Source of the DNA: Chitinophagaceae bacterium UBA7600
GTDB lineage: Bacteria > Bacteroidota > Bacteroidia > Chitinophagales > Chitinophagaceae
Length of the DNA stretch: 64,000 bases
Assembly: GCA_002478885.1 (NCBI GenBank)
Contig: DLKC01000057.1
Span: 37,313 to 101,312 of the forward strand
Direction: 5' to 3'
Shown here: positions 1 to 8,564 of the stretch, in pieces
Layout of the letters: each line of letters begins with the position of its first letter
How positions within the stretch are numbered: the first letter of the stretch is position 1
The notes under the pieces: model-generated
Told to the model about the DNA's origin: nothing
What the model saw: only the letters and a program-made list of their open reading frames with translations
Databases searched by the model: none
Position numbers and translations under genes: made by a program

Positions 1-479
1 ACATTGTGATCGTATAAAAAGAAATTATCGCCAAATACCTGCTTTGCTGTGCCGCCATCAATGCTCACTTTATAAGATGATAAGCGGCTAAGCCTGCTAC
101 TGGTAAAATAAATGCTCTTTGAATCCCAGCTCCACGAACTCACCTCATCGGCCCCGCTATACCAGGTCAGCTGCTTCACGTCACCACCGGCAACGGGCAT
201 AATATAAATATCCGAATTGCCATATTGCCGGCCAGTGAATGCAACCCATTTCCCATCGGGCGAAATTTTTGCACCGGTCTCATATCCCTGCATCGCTGTA
301 ATGCGTGTGGCTATGCCATCCTGCACACCGGCAATCCACAGATCGCCTTCGAAACTAAACACGACCTTCTTGCCATCGGGTGTCAGACAAGGTTGAGATA
401 AAAAATAAGTATCGCTTTCCTGGCCATAAGTATTTAAACAAAAGCCAGCGACGAGCAAAAAGCCAACAATGCTTTTCAT
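1..479 (-). CDS. Exported tricorn/S41-like beta-propeller protein, N-terminal part
   Basis: The gene runs off the left edge, so only about 159 N-terminal residues are visible. It opens with a signal peptide (MKSIVGFLLVAGFCLNTYGQ). WD40-like PD40 blades follow, with the typical phrases SPDGKWVAFTG, SDIYIMPVAGG and SWDSKSIYFTSSR. In Bacteroidota this architecture usually belongs to tricorn-type S41 peptidases or amidohydrolase-linked propellers of the periplasm. The catalytic part is outside the window, so the enzyme class is inferred. The start is the ATG at 479, directly before the hydrophobic signal. A one-mismatch -7 box (TACCTTTC) lies just upstream. Confidence 0.75.
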   Translation of the reverse strand, partial: MKSIVGFLLVAGFCLNTYGQESDTYFLSQPCLTPDGKKVVFSFEGDLWIAGVQDGIATRITAMQGYETGAKISPDGKWVAFTGRQYGNSDIYIMPVAGGDVKQLTWYSGADEVSSWSWDSKSIYFTSSRLSRLSSYKVSIDGGTAKQVFGDNFFLYDHN

Positions 480-635
480 ATATTTTTTTTTGGAAAGGTA
501 ATATTTGCACCGGTTTTAATAAAGCCGTTCATAAAGAAGGATTCTTGGGAAAAACATGTCAGTATGTATTCGTGGTTTGTCTATTGAAATGTAACAGGTG
601 TAAAAAGCATTCTTGGTACCGGCAGTGGTATTTCA

Positions 636-672
636 TAGCATCGGCTGTTGTGTCACTCACTTCAAAGTTCCA
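636..672 (-). repeat. Dispersed intergenic element, subfamily B (reverse)
   Basis: Reads GCATCGGCTGTTGTGTCACT on the plus strand, the reverse complement of the B core AGTGACACA with the usual CGATGC flank. It pairs outward with the copy at 883-940. Confidence 0.7.
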
Positions 673-882
673 AACATCGGTCGACCATTGACCGCATGTA
701 CAATTCAACATGCAACAAAGGCCATGCAGGCAGATGAATACAGCTGCTTCCTTCGTCAGCATGACAAGCTGAAGAATAAGTATGAGCTAGGAATAAAATT
801 TCAACTTCATCAAAGAATCGGCTTGTCATCCGCCGCAGGCGGACAAGCCATTTGTTTCGCATCGATGCATAACATTACCCCA

Positions 883-940
883 GTAGAAGAGTGCGACGCA
901 ACAGCAGCTTAATAGTAGCAATGCCGATGGGTCATTTAAA
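883..940 (+). repeat. Dispersed intergenic element, subfamily A (forward)
   Basis: Perfect core TGCGACGCA at 892-900, preceded by GAAGAG and followed by a GCCGATG segment. It ends 31 nt before the aroC stop codon on the opposite strand. Confidence 0.75.
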
Positions 941-970
941 TTCTTAGCAAATAAAACGCGGGTAAAATAC

Positions 971-1966
971 TTATTTCCAAACACGCTGAATGCGTTGTTC
1001 GAGTAGCATAAGGTCGGCCAAAGCTACGGCTGTGGCGGCCTCGAGGATAACCGGTGCACGCAGCGCAACGCAAAGATCGTGGCGGCCCTTGATGGAGAAA
1101 TCTTCCATGTTACCGGTTTCCCAGTTAAGACTGTGTTGTTGCTTTGGCGTGGAAGCTGTGGGTTTTATGGCGATGCGAAACACGAGCTCGTTGCCGTTAC
1201 TGATACCACCAACGATACCGCCGGCATGGTTGCTGGACGTTTTACCTTCCATGTTTTCAATGGCGTCGTTATGTTGTGATCCAAACATTTTTGCGGCGGC
1301 AAAACCACTTCCAAACTCAACACCCTTTACAGCTGGAATAGCAAAAGCGATGTGCGCGATATGAGATTCAACAGAATCGAAAAAAGGTTCACCGAGAGTT
1401 GCGGGCAAACCTGAAACACGGCACTCGACCACTCCACCCACAGAATCTTTTGCGTCGATAGCTTTTTGTAAACCCAGTTCCAGGTCTTTCTCGCCACCAA
1501 TCTCTGTTACTTCGGCATGTATGTTTACGCCGGGCATCATTTTTTTGGCAATGGCTCCTGCAGCAACCAGCCCTGTCGTAAGCCTTGCGCTGAAATGACC
1601 TCCACCGCGAAAGTCTTCATTGCCGCCATACTTCTGGTGGGCAACAAAATCTGCATGGCCGGGACGTGGAAAGCTGCGTTGCTTTTCATAGTCGCCGCTG
1701 CGTGTGTTGTTGTTTTCGAAAAAGATCGTGATGGGTGCGCCGGTAGCTTTATTATTGAAAATGCCGCTTTTGAAGAAAGGATAATCTGCTTCCTGGCGTG
1801 GTGTAGTTCCTTTTTGTTTTCCGCCTTTTCTTCTTTCCAGATCGGGCAACAAGTCATCTGCTGTTAAGGGCAGGCCCGCAGGCACGCCATCAATAACAAT
1901 ACCGACTGATTCACCGTGTGATTCTCCAAAAATATGTACGCGGAATATGCGGCCGAAACTATTCAT
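971..1966 (-). CDS. aroC: Chorismate synthase
   Basis: 331 residues. It converts 5-enolpyruvylshikimate-3-phosphate to chorismate, the last shikimate step, using reduced FMN. Signature stretches are the N-terminal FGESHGESVG, the RPGHADF and GGGHFSAR blocks, and a late SIKGRHD segment. It is slightly shorter than the usual 350-360 residues but keeps all conserved blocks. The start overlaps the 3' end of aroA by 8 nt, implying co-transcription and translational coupling. It is the last gene of the aroF-aroB-aroA-aroC run. A repeat element follows its stop codon. Confidence 0.96.
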   Translation of the reverse strand: MNSFGRIFRVHIFGESHGESVGIVIDGVPAGLPLTADDLLPDLERRKGGKQKGTTPRQEADYPFFKSGIFNNKATGAPITIFFENNNTRSGDYEKQRSFPRPGHADFVAHQKYGGNEDFRGGGHFSARLTTGLVAAGAIAKKMMPGVNIHAEVTEIGGEKDLELGLQKAIDAKDSVGGVVECRVSGLPATLGEPFFDSVESHIAHIAFAIPAVKGVEFGSGFAAAKMFGSQHNDAIENMEGKTSSNHAGGIVGGISNGNELVFRIAIKPTASTPKQQHSLNWETGNMEDFSIKGRHDLCVALRAPVILEAATAVALADLMLLEQRIQRVWK

Positions 1967-3260
1967 GAATGGTTTCCTTATTATTTAAAGATACAATTGC
2001 ACCAAGACTTTGAATATGCCCGTAAAAGTTAGGATAAGATTTTGCTACGGCCTGAGCTTCCTCAATAACCGTTTCGCCCTGCGCTTTCAAAGCAGCAATG
2101 GCACACATCATGGCAATACGATGGTCGTGGCGCGAATGGGTGTTTGCTCCCTTTAATCCGTTGCCACCATGAATGTGCATCTCATCGGCCTTTAGCTCAA
2201 CCTGCAAACCCATTTTGCCAAGTTCTTCCTGTATCGTTAGCCCACGATCGCTTTCTTTGTGCGCCAGGCGCAACACGCCTCTTATAACCGTGGTGCCTTC
2301 ACAATACGCAGCCAATACTGCAAGCGGCGGGAAAAGATCGGGACAATCTGTTGCATCGAAACTGAAGGGTTTAAGTGCTGTCGCTTTTCCAAATGCGATT
2401 TCGTTGTTATCGACGCACATATCGGCGCCACACGCAATAAGCGCTTTCATTACCGCTTTGTCGGCCTGGGTTGAGTTAACATCAAGGCCTTTAACAACGG
2501 TGTTACCTGAAATGGCCGCGGCAACAAGTAAAAATGCTCCACCACTCCAATCCGACTCTACCGTGTATTCGATATTTGCTGTTGATGGTTCATGTGCTGT
2601 AGCTGCAAAAAAGAACTGCTCGTATTGTTTATTTTCAGGGACCTTGAGGCCAAAATCTTTCATTACCTTCAACGTAAGATCAACGTAAGGCTTGCTTTTT
2701 AAATTGGTCACAGAAATTGTTACATCACTTGCGTTAAGAGCTGCATAAGCCAATAATAACCCGGTGAGGAACTGTGAACTCAGTGACCCGTCGATGGTTA
2801 TATTCCGGGGTTGCAGTGGGCCTTTTACTTTTAAAGGCAACCTGCCGTTGTTGGAACTGATCGTTATACCAAGCTGCGGAAAAATCTCATCGAAGAAATT
2901 CATTGGCCGGGTAAGTAAGCTGCCTTCGCCGTTAATGCTGATTTCCTTTTCATTCAATGCAACAATTGGTGCGAACATCCTTATACCTAAACCACTTTCG
3001 CCATTATTTACCTGGTCGGTTACAGCATATACCCCATCGCTGTTAATTTCCAAATTGCCATTGTTACGTTGCTCAACTTTTGCCCCAAGTGCCTGTATAA
3101 CGGTCAATGCAGCTTTATCATCGTTCGAGATTCCGGGATTGTGAATGATGCTTTTTCCTTTTCTTACCAATGCTGCTGCACATGCACGCTGCATGGAGCT
3201 TTTGGAAGCCGGAGCAACAATGGTCCCGGAAAGTGATGATGGTTGTATTGTTACCTGCAT
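1959..3260 (-). CDS. aroA: 3-phosphoshikimate 1-carboxyvinyltransferase (EPSP synthase)
   Basis: 433 residues. It transfers enolpyruvate from PEP to shikimate-3-phosphate. The N-terminal PASKSSMQRACAAA block is the substrate-binding KS.xxR region, and the SRHDHRIAMM block near residue 380 is the C-terminal signature. It is of the divergent Bacteroidota type (QRA instead of the common NR.L). It lies 10 nt downstream of aroB and overlaps aroC by 8 nt, so the three form a tight operon. Confidence 0.95.
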   Translation of the reverse strand: MQVTIQPSSLSGTIVAPASKSSMQRACAAALVRKGKSIIHNPGISNDDKAALTVIQALGAKVEQRNNGNLEINSDGVYAVTDQVNNGESGLGIRMFAPIVALNEKEISINGEGSLLTRPMNFFDEIFPQLGITISSNNGRLPLKVKGPLQPRNITIDGSLSSQFLTGLLLAYAALNASDVTISVTNLKSKPYVDLTLKVMKDFGLKVPENKQYEQFFFAATAHEPSTANIEYTVESDWSGGAFLLVAAAISGNTVVKGLDVNSTQADKAVMKALIACGADMCVDNNEIAFGKATALKPFSFDATDCPDLFPPLAVLAAYCEGTTVIRGVLRLAHKESDRGLTIQEELGKMGLQVELKADEMHIHGGNGLKGANTHSRHDHRIAMMCAIAALKAQGETVIEEAQAVAKSYPNFYGHIQSLGAIVSLNNKETIHE

Positions 3261-3270
3261 TTCTGTAAAA

Positions 3271-4302
3271 TTAATTATTGGTAGACAGTTGCTGCACCAC
3301 CGGCCTCAGTTCGTCAATCGTCAAAGGATTTATTACGGCTTTACCGATCTTCTCCAGCAACACATATTGTATTTGATCTTTTATCGCCTTCTTATCTGAG
3401 CGCATCATTGATAATGCTTTTTCTGCATCATAATTATAGAAGGCAGTCAGGCCGTATTTTTTGATCAGCGACACGATTCTTTCAGCTCCGTTAAAGTTGA
3501 ATATATCACGGCTGATATAAGCTGCGATCACCATACCGATTGTTACTGCGTGGCCATGTGGCAGTTGGTAGGTGTTCTCAATCGCATGCCCGAGTGTATG
3601 CCCAAAGTTGAGCAGCTTCCTGTCGCCTTTTTCAAATTCATCCTGCTGCACCACTTTGCTTTTCAATAAAGCATTACGCTGAATAAGTTTATTCAGGAGC
3701 ACTGGGTCGTTCTGAAAAGAGCGGAGTCCGTTTTCTTCCAATAATTTAAACATGGCCCCATCTTTTATGCAGGCATGCTTAATGATTTCTGCAAAACCAT
3801 TTACCCATTCTTCTTTCGGCAATGATTTCAATAAGGAATAATCGTACAATAAGAACGATGGCTGGCGAATTAAGCCTACCATATTTTTATACGGACCAAC
3901 ATCAACACCGTTCTTACCGCCGATAGATGCATCGACCATTGCAAGGATTGAGGTGGGCACAAAGCCAAACTGCACTCCGCGCATATAAATACCGGCAACA
4001 TAACCGGCCATATCTGTTACCACACCGCCACCAACACCAACAATCACCGACTTTCGGTTGGCACCTGCCTGAACGAGCTGAACAATAATACCATCAACCG
4101 TTTGCTGTGTTTTGTGCGCTTCACCGGCCTGTATAACAATCGTGTTCCAGCCTTTGAATCGTCTCTTGTTCCTGCCGAAAACATTTGCATCGGTGATGAG
4201 AAAAGTATTGTCTTTGGCTACCAGCTTTTCGAGGTATTCAAAAGATGCATCAAAGTAATAAGTAGTGGATGCCGTAGAAAAATCGAGTGTTGCTTTTTTC
4301 AT
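3271..4302 (-). CDS. aroB: 3-dehydroquinate synthase
   Basis: 343 residues. An NAD- and metal-dependent enzyme that cyclises DAHP to 3-dehydroquinate. Visible motifs are GGGVVTDMAGYVAG (nucleotide-binding loop), PTSILAMVDASIGGK (active site), the metal-ligand region NGFAEIIKHACI, and NFGHTLGHAIE plus HGHAVTIGM. It follows the DAHP synthase/chorismate mutase gene after 183 nt, which contain a repeat element and a 14-bp inverted repeat, so it may have its own promoter. It is directly followed by aroA. Confidence 0.96.
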   Translation of the reverse strand: MKKATLDFSTASTTYYFDASFEYLEKLVAKDNTFLITDANVFGRNKRRFKGWNTIVIQAGEAHKTQQTVDGIIVQLVQAGANRKSVIVGVGGGVVTDMAGYVAGIYMRGVQFGFVPTSILAMVDASIGGKNGVDVGPYKNMVGLIRQPSFLLYDYSLLKSLPKEEWVNGFAEIIKHACIKDGAMFKLLEENGLRSFQNDPVLLNKLIQRNALLKSKVVQQDEFEKGDRKLLNFGHTLGHAIENTYQLPHGHAVTIGMVIAAYISRDIFNFNGAERIVSLIKKYGLTAFYNYDAEKALSMMRSDKKAIKDQIQYVLLEKIGKAVINPLTIDELRPVVQQLSTNN

Positions 4303-4404
4303 ACCCGTAAACCCCTATCCCATGGAGGGAGTAAGGGCGATTATGTTTTTACTGGTGACTGAGAATAGAAATATGCAGCATATTTGCTGCACAGCGCAAC
4401 GAGT

Positions 4405-4456
4405 GTACAAGTGTGCGACGCAAGGAACGATGAATAATGAGCTGAACGCCGGGTTC
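4405..4456 (+). repeat. Dispersed intergenic element, subfamily A (forward)
   Basis: GTACAAGTG directly before the core TGCGACGCA (4414-4422), then GGAACGATG and a terminal GCCGGGTTC. It ends 30 nt from the stop codon of the minus-strand DAHP synthase gene. Confidence 0.8.
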
Positions 4457-4475
4457 ATACACTCATTATTCATCG
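4428..4475. repeat. 14-bp inverted repeat
   Basis: The perfect arms CGATGAATAATGAG (4428-4441) and CTCATTATTCATCG (4462-4475) enclose 20 nt holding the CCGGG end of the repeat element. The hairpin lies just downstream of the DAHP synthase stop. It has no long U-run. It could be a transcript-end structure. A related, shorter arm pair is at 7570-7633. Confidence 0.65.
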
Positions 4476-4485
4476 CTCCGCTTAT

Positions 4486-5577
4486 TTAGGAATTCAATAT
4501 CTTATTCTGGTGATTGATGCTTTCCATGTGCACCGCGTCGAAATACTTGGTGATGAATTCTTTGCTCAACCCAAGCTTGTCGCCACGCTCAAACGCACGC
4601 TGCAATATTTCGTTCCAGCGGTTGGTTTGCAGGATGGTGATGTTGTTGTCTTTTTTATATTGACCAATCTTTTCCGAAGTTTTCATACGCTCGCCGAGGA
4701 TCTGCATCAGTTCATCATCGAGGTGATTGATCTGCTGGCGAAGTTTTTCCAATGCCGCATGATATTCTTCACTTGCCACGTCTTCTTTTCTCCATTTGAT
4801 ACTGCCAATCATTTCGCCAAGACGTTCGGGTGTGATCTGCTGTTTTGCATCGCTCCAAGCCTTATCGGGATCGATATGCGATTCAATGATTAAACCATCA
4901 AAGTCGAGGTCAATGGCTTTTTGCGCAACTTCCTGCAGTATGTCGCGGCGGCCGCAGATATGTGATGGATCGTTGATCATCATCATCTCGGGATAACGGC
5001 GTTTCATTTCGATCGCAAGGTGCCACATCGGCGCATTGCGGTACTCGGTATTGCCGTAAGAAGAGAATCCACGATGGATTAATCCTATTTGTTTGATGCC
5101 TGCTTTTGCCACACGTTCCACAGCTCCGAGCCACAATTCAAGGTCGGGGTTAATGGGGTTTTTGATTAATACAGGAACATCAACACCACGAAGCGCATCT
5201 GCAATTTCCTGCACACTGAAAGGGTTAACAGTTGTACGCGCACCAATCCATAAGACATCCACATCAAAATGCAACGCATCTTCTACCTGCTTGGCAGTTG
5301 CAACCTCCACGGTAATGGGCATACCGGTGATCTTTCTCGCCTGCTGCATCCATGGCAAACCTTTTGTGCCGATGCCTTCAAAGCTACCGGGACGTGTGCG
5401 GGGTTTCCATATACCGGCACGCATAATATCTACCACACCGGTTTTATGTAAACGTACAGCGGTTTCTAAAACCTGCTCTTCGGTCTCTGCGCTGCAGGGG
5501 CCGGAAATGATCAATGGACGCTTATTCCATTTTTCCTGAACCAATTCTTTCATGGTCGTTGCATTCGTTGCTTGCAT
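4486..5577 (-). CDS. Bifunctional DAHP synthase / chorismate mutase (type II, AroQ)
   Basis: 363 residues in two domains. Residues 1-260 are a KDSA-like (type I beta) DAHP synthase with LIISGPCSAET, RAGIWKPRTRPGSFEG, GLIHRGFSSYG and NDPSHICGRRD. Residues 270-363 are an AroQ chorismate mutase (LRQQINHLDDELMQILGERM and the following helices). The first domain commits PEP and erythrose-4-phosphate to the pathway. The second sends chorismate to prephenate, feeding the pheA and tyrA products encoded in this cluster. The fusion is a well-known Bacteroidota arrangement in which the mutase part usually serves allosteric control of the synthase. No leader peptide like that of pheA was found upstream. 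Confidence 0.95.
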   Translation of the reverse strand: MQATNATTMKELVQEKWNKRPLIISGPCSAETEEQVLETAVRLHKTGVVDIMRAGIWKPRTRPGSFEGIGTKGLPWMQQARKITGMPITVEVATAKQVEDALHFDVDVLWIGARTTVNPFSVQEIADALRGVDVPVLIKNPINPDLELWLGAVERVAKAGIKQIGLIHRGFSSYGNTEYRNAPMWHLAIEMKRRYPEMMMINDPSHICGRRDILQEVAQKAIDLDFDGLIIESHIDPDKAWSDAKQQITPERLGEMIGSIKWRKEDVASEEYHAALEKLRQQINHLDDELMQILGERMKTSEKIGQYKKDNNITILQTNRWNEILQRAFERGDKLGLSKEFITKYFDAVHMESINHQNKILNS

Positions 5578-5640
5578 TGTTTTGTTGAGTTGTCTTTATA
5601 AAAATTTTACAGTTTTTTGTTACCAGCTTTTGGCTCCTTG

Positions 5641-5670
5641 GTCATCGCCTGTTGTGTTACTCACTTGTAC
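5641..5670 (-). repeat. Dispersed intergenic element, subfamily B (reverse)
   Basis: GTCATCGCC next to TGTTGTGTTACTCACTTG. The core on the minus strand is AGTAACACA (5653-5661), one base off the B consensus. With the forward copy at 7634 it brackets the helicase gene. Confidence 0.7.
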
Positions 5671-5725
5671 TGCCAGAACGCCTATCAGCTTTTAGCTACA
5701 GGCTCAAGCTTTGCCCACGCTTACC

Positions 5726-7420
5726 TTACCTGCTGTTCGCATCGTTCATCCTGATCCTTCTGCCCTTGTAGTTCTTGCCATCCAGTGCACGAATCATTTG
5801 TTTGGCTGCGCCACTTTCTATTTCTATCCAGCTGTTCATCTCTTTCATGTCGATGCGCCCCAGCACTTCTTTTCTCAGGTCGCTCATATCGAGAATGAAC
5901 TGGAGAAAACTTGCTTTATAAAAACCATCTTTTGTTCCAAGGTTTACAAAAAGCCTTGTATTGTTTCCTCCACCACCACTATTGCCACCGCTGCTGTATT
6001 CCCTTCTGTCTCTCTGGCGGCCTGCACCGCGGTCGTCACCACCGGAGCGACGGTCATCAACACGAAGGTTTCTTTCGCGTGGATCGCGGCGCACTTCCCT
6101 GATATTAAGATCTTCTGCATTCTCATAGTATTTGAGGAAGCGGTCAAACTCCATCGCGGCCACACGTTTCAACACTTCTTCCTTACTGATGTCTGCAAAT
6201 TTCTCCGCCAGCATGGGAACGTATGTTTCGTAGTCGCCATGACTGATATCGGCCTGCAGTAACTTATCCATAAAGGAGAAGAACTGTTTGCGGCAAACAT
6301 CTTTACCGGTCGGTATCTCCATTTTATGAAAAGGCGCCTGCACCATTTGCGCAATTTGCTTTAACCTGTACAGCTCTCTCGTGTGTACGATACTCATGCA
6401 AATGCCGGTATTGCCTGCGCGGCCGGTACGGCCGCTGCGGTGAGTGTAAACTTCAGGATCATCGGGCAATTCGTAATTGATCACGTGTGTGATGCCTTGC
6501 ACATCAATACCCCTTGCGGCAACGTCTGTGGCTATAAGCAACTGGAGGCTTTTATCACGGAACTGGCCCATTACTTTATCACGCTGTTGCTGCGAAAGAT
6601 CACCGTGTAATGCATCTATATCGTAACCTTCCCGGGTAAGCTTTTCTGCTATATCCTGTGCATCGGCTTTTGTGCGTGTAAAAATGATGCCGTAGATGCC
6701 CGGGTTAAAATCGATCAAACGTTTTAATGCCTGGTAACGGTGTTGGGCAGAGGTAACAAAATACTGGTGATCGATATTTTTGTTACCCGTATTCATCTTG
6801 CCTACAGTAACCTCTAAAGGCTCTTTCATATACCGCTTGCTTACTTTGCGTATCTCAGTTGGCATAGTTGCGCTGAAGAGCCAGGTACTTTCGCGTTTTG
6901 GCGTATTCTGCAATATAAATTCAATGTCGTCCTGGAAACCCATATTAAGCATTTCATCTGCTTCGTCGAGGGTTACATAGCTAATCTCTTCCAGGTTAAT
7001 TGCTTTGCGTTCGATAAGGTCGATCAGCCTCCCGGGTGTTGCCACCACGATCTGAACTCCGCGTTTAAGATCTCTTATCTGCTGCCCGATAGATGCACCG
7101 CCATATACGGCCACCACCTGGATACCACGCATATGTTTTTTGAATAATTCAATTTCACTGACGATCTGCAGGCATAATTCACGGGTTGGGCAAACAACCA
7201 ATGCCTGCGGAGACCTCTTTTCTTCAGAGATCAATTGTAACAGCGGTAAACCAAAAGCTGCTGTTTTTCCTGTGCCGGTTTGGGCAAGCCCGATAAAATC
7301 TTTTGTACCACTTAACAATACGGGAATAGCCTTTTCCTGTATGGTGGTTGGATTAACAAAACCCAATTCGCTGGTAGCCTTTACCAATCGTTCCTCTAAC
7401 CCAAGTTCTTCGAATGTCAT
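5726..7420 (-). CDS. DEAD-box ATP-dependent RNA helicase (DeaD/CsdA-DbpA type)
   Basis: 564 residues from the ATG at 7420. A longer frame to 7456 has no support, and the family starts at MTFEELGL. Helicase motifs run in order: the Q-motif around NPTTIQEKAIP, AQTGTGKTAAF (I), PTRELCLQI (Ia), VATPGRLID (Ib), LDEADEMLNMG (II), LFSATMP (III), IIFTRTKADA (IV), LIATDVAARGIDVQG (V) and YTHRSGRTGRAG (VI). An Arg/Gly/Asp-rich linker near residues 440-485 leads to a C-terminal DbpA-type RNA-binding domain (TRLFVNLGTKDG onward). The likely role is RNA unwinding in ribosome assembly or cold adaptation. It sits between tyrA and the DAHP synthase gene, splitting the aromatic cluster. Confidence 0.95.
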   Translation of the reverse strand: MTFEELGLEERLVKATSELGFVNPTTIQEKAIPVLLSGTKDFIGLAQTGTGKTAAFGLPLLQLISEEKRSPQALVVCPTRELCLQIVSEIELFKKHMRGIQVVAVYGGASIGQQIRDLKRGVQIVVATPGRLIDLIERKAINLEEISYVTLDEADEMLNMGFQDDIEFILQNTPKRESTWLFSATMPTEIRKVSKRYMKEPLEVTVGKMNTGNKNIDHQYFVTSAQHRYQALKRLIDFNPGIYGIIFTRTKADAQDIAEKLTREGYDIDALHGDLSQQQRDKVMGQFRDKSLQLLIATDVAARGIDVQGITHVINYELPDDPEVYTHRSGRTGRAGNTGICMSIVHTRELYRLKQIAQMVQAPFHKMEIPTGKDVCRKQFFSFMDKLLQADISHGDYETYVPMLAEKFADISKEEVLKRVAAMEFDRFLKYYENAEDLNIREVRRDPRERNLRVDDRRSGGDDRGAGRQRDRREYSSGGNSGGGGNNTRLFVNLGTKDGFYKASFLQFILDMSDLRKEVLGRIDMKEMNSWIEIESGAAKQMIRALDGKNYKGRRIRMNDANSR

Positions 7421-7443
7421 TATACTTTTTTTAAAATTTGCCG

Positions 7444-7451
7444 CAAAGGTA
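7444..7451 (-). promoter_or_regulatory. Candidate -7 box (TACCTTTG) for the helicase gene
   Basis: A perfect match to the Bacteroidota TAnnTTTG box on the minus strand, 23 nt before the chosen ATG at 7420. No clear TTTG -33 box is seen at standard spacing. It supports the shorter start, because the ATG at 7456 would lie upstream of it. Confidence 0.5.
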
Positions 7452-7569
7452 ACCAATGAAACCCAGCATTGACGCGCCTTTTTGCGGCTTATAGTCGTTT
7501 ATACCCGATTATCAGCGCTTTTTCAGCTGCTTTTTGTTACCATCTGTCAATTCTTTGGTCAGTGGTGAA

Positions 7570-7633
7570 TGATGAATAGCGTAACTCCGTTTACCTATGC
7601 CGCGCCCTAACATTGCTCATGCATTATTCATCA
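7570..7633. repeat. Imperfect inverted repeat sharing the TGATGAATA arm
   Basis: Arms TGATGAATA (7570-7578) and TATTCATCA (7625-7633). The right arm lies immediately next to the dispersed element at 7634. The arm sequence resembles that of the 4428-4475 inverted repeat, which also touches a dispersed element. Confidence 0.45.
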
Positions 7634-7685
7634 GTACAAGAGTGCGACGCAAGCAAAGCTCAATGCATATTCAACCGCCCGGCCT
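7634..7685 (+). repeat. Dispersed intergenic element, subfamily A (forward)
   Basis: GTACAAGAG directly before the core TGCGACGCA (7643-7651), ending in CCGCCCGGCC. Its right end is 31 nt from the tyrA stop codon on the minus strand. Confidence 0.8.
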
Positions 7686-7715
7686 AAAAAAAATTCATGC
7701 GCATTACGCCAGTGT

Positions 7716-8564
7716 TTATTTAATGATGCGCCTGATCTTGTTCGCATTTTCCATTAGCTCGTACAGGTAATCCATATTTTCTTTTTCAAGGCACGCCTTG
7801 AACTTGCGCAACTGCGAAATGTGTTCGTTCAAAACGTCAAGTACATTTTCGCGATTCTGCATAAAAATAGGTGCCCACATGGCCGGGCTACTTTTTGCCA
7901 ACCGCACCGTGCTTTCAAAACCGCCACCCGCAAGTTCGAAAATGGCGTCTTCTTCTCTTTCCTTTTCAAGCACCGTGTTGGCCAGCGCGAAAGAAGTGAT
8001 ATGCGAAATATGGCTCACGTATGCAGCATGCACATCGTGTGGCTCGGGATCCATGTAAACGATATGCATTCCAAGTTCGCGGTAAATATTTTCCATGGCT
8101 TTGACAGCCGCTGGATCACTTTTTTCTTTCTCACAGATAACACATGCACGGCCTGCGAACGCATCTCTCACCGCCGCCTCGGGGCCGCTGTATTCTGTAC
8201 CCCACATGGGATGTGTTGCCACAAATCTGTTACGCATGGGATGATCTTCCAGAGCTCTGCACAAAGCAAACTTGGTAGAACCGGCGTCAGCGACAACCTG
8301 CCTGTCTGTAACAATATCCATGATTTGCTTCATCACCGGTATGGTCGCATCAACGGGGATGGCGACATAGATGAGATCTGCCTTTTTTACCGCTTCTTCC
8401 AAAGGCAACGCCTCATCGATAATGCCGAGATCAAGTGCTTTTTGCTCGCTTGCTTTTGTGCGGCTTACGCCGATAACATGTTTGGCAAAACCTTTTTCTT
8501 TGGCAAGTAGTGCAAATGACCCGCTTATTAAACCAACACCAACAATGGTAAGATTATTGAACAT
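7716..8564 (-). CDS. tyrA: Prephenate dehydrogenase
   Basis: 282 residues. NAD(P)-dependent oxidative decarboxylation of prephenate to 4-hydroxyphenylpyruvate, toward tyrosine. The N-terminal Rossmann motif is VGVGLISGSFALLAKEKG. The prephenate-site regions DAGSTK (near 94), THPMWGTEYSG (near 117) and the helical C-terminal domain around LAGGGFESTVRLA follow. No ACT or chorismate-mutase domain is fused. The start overlaps the aminotransferase by 11 nt. It is the last gene of the attenuator-controlled pheA operon. Confidence 0.94.
   Translation of the reverse strand: MFNNLTIVGVGLISGSFALLAKEKGFAKHVIGVSRTKASEQKALDLGIIDEALPLEEAVKKADLIYVAIPVDATIPVMKQIMDIVTDRQVVADAGSTKFALCRALEDHPMRNRFVATHPMWGTEYSGPEAAVRDAFAGRACVICEKEKSDPAAVKAMENIYRELGMHIVYMDPEPHDVHAAYVSHISHITSFALANTVLEKEREEDAIFELAGGGFESTVRLAKSSPAMWAPIFMQNRENVLDVLNEHISQLRKFKACLEKENMDYLYELMENANKIRRIIK

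Larger units (their letters stand above)
480..970. other. Intergenic region with two dispersed repeat copies
   Basis: No convincing gene is seen. Short open frames here lack ribosome-binding sites and recognisable sequence. The region holds an inverted, outward-facing pair of the dispersed element (636-672 reverse, 883-940 forward). Confidence 0.6.

Noticed and set aside
613..912. 99-residue frame in the first intergenic region
   Set aside because: It spans two repeat elements, and its sequence is low in plausible protein pattern.
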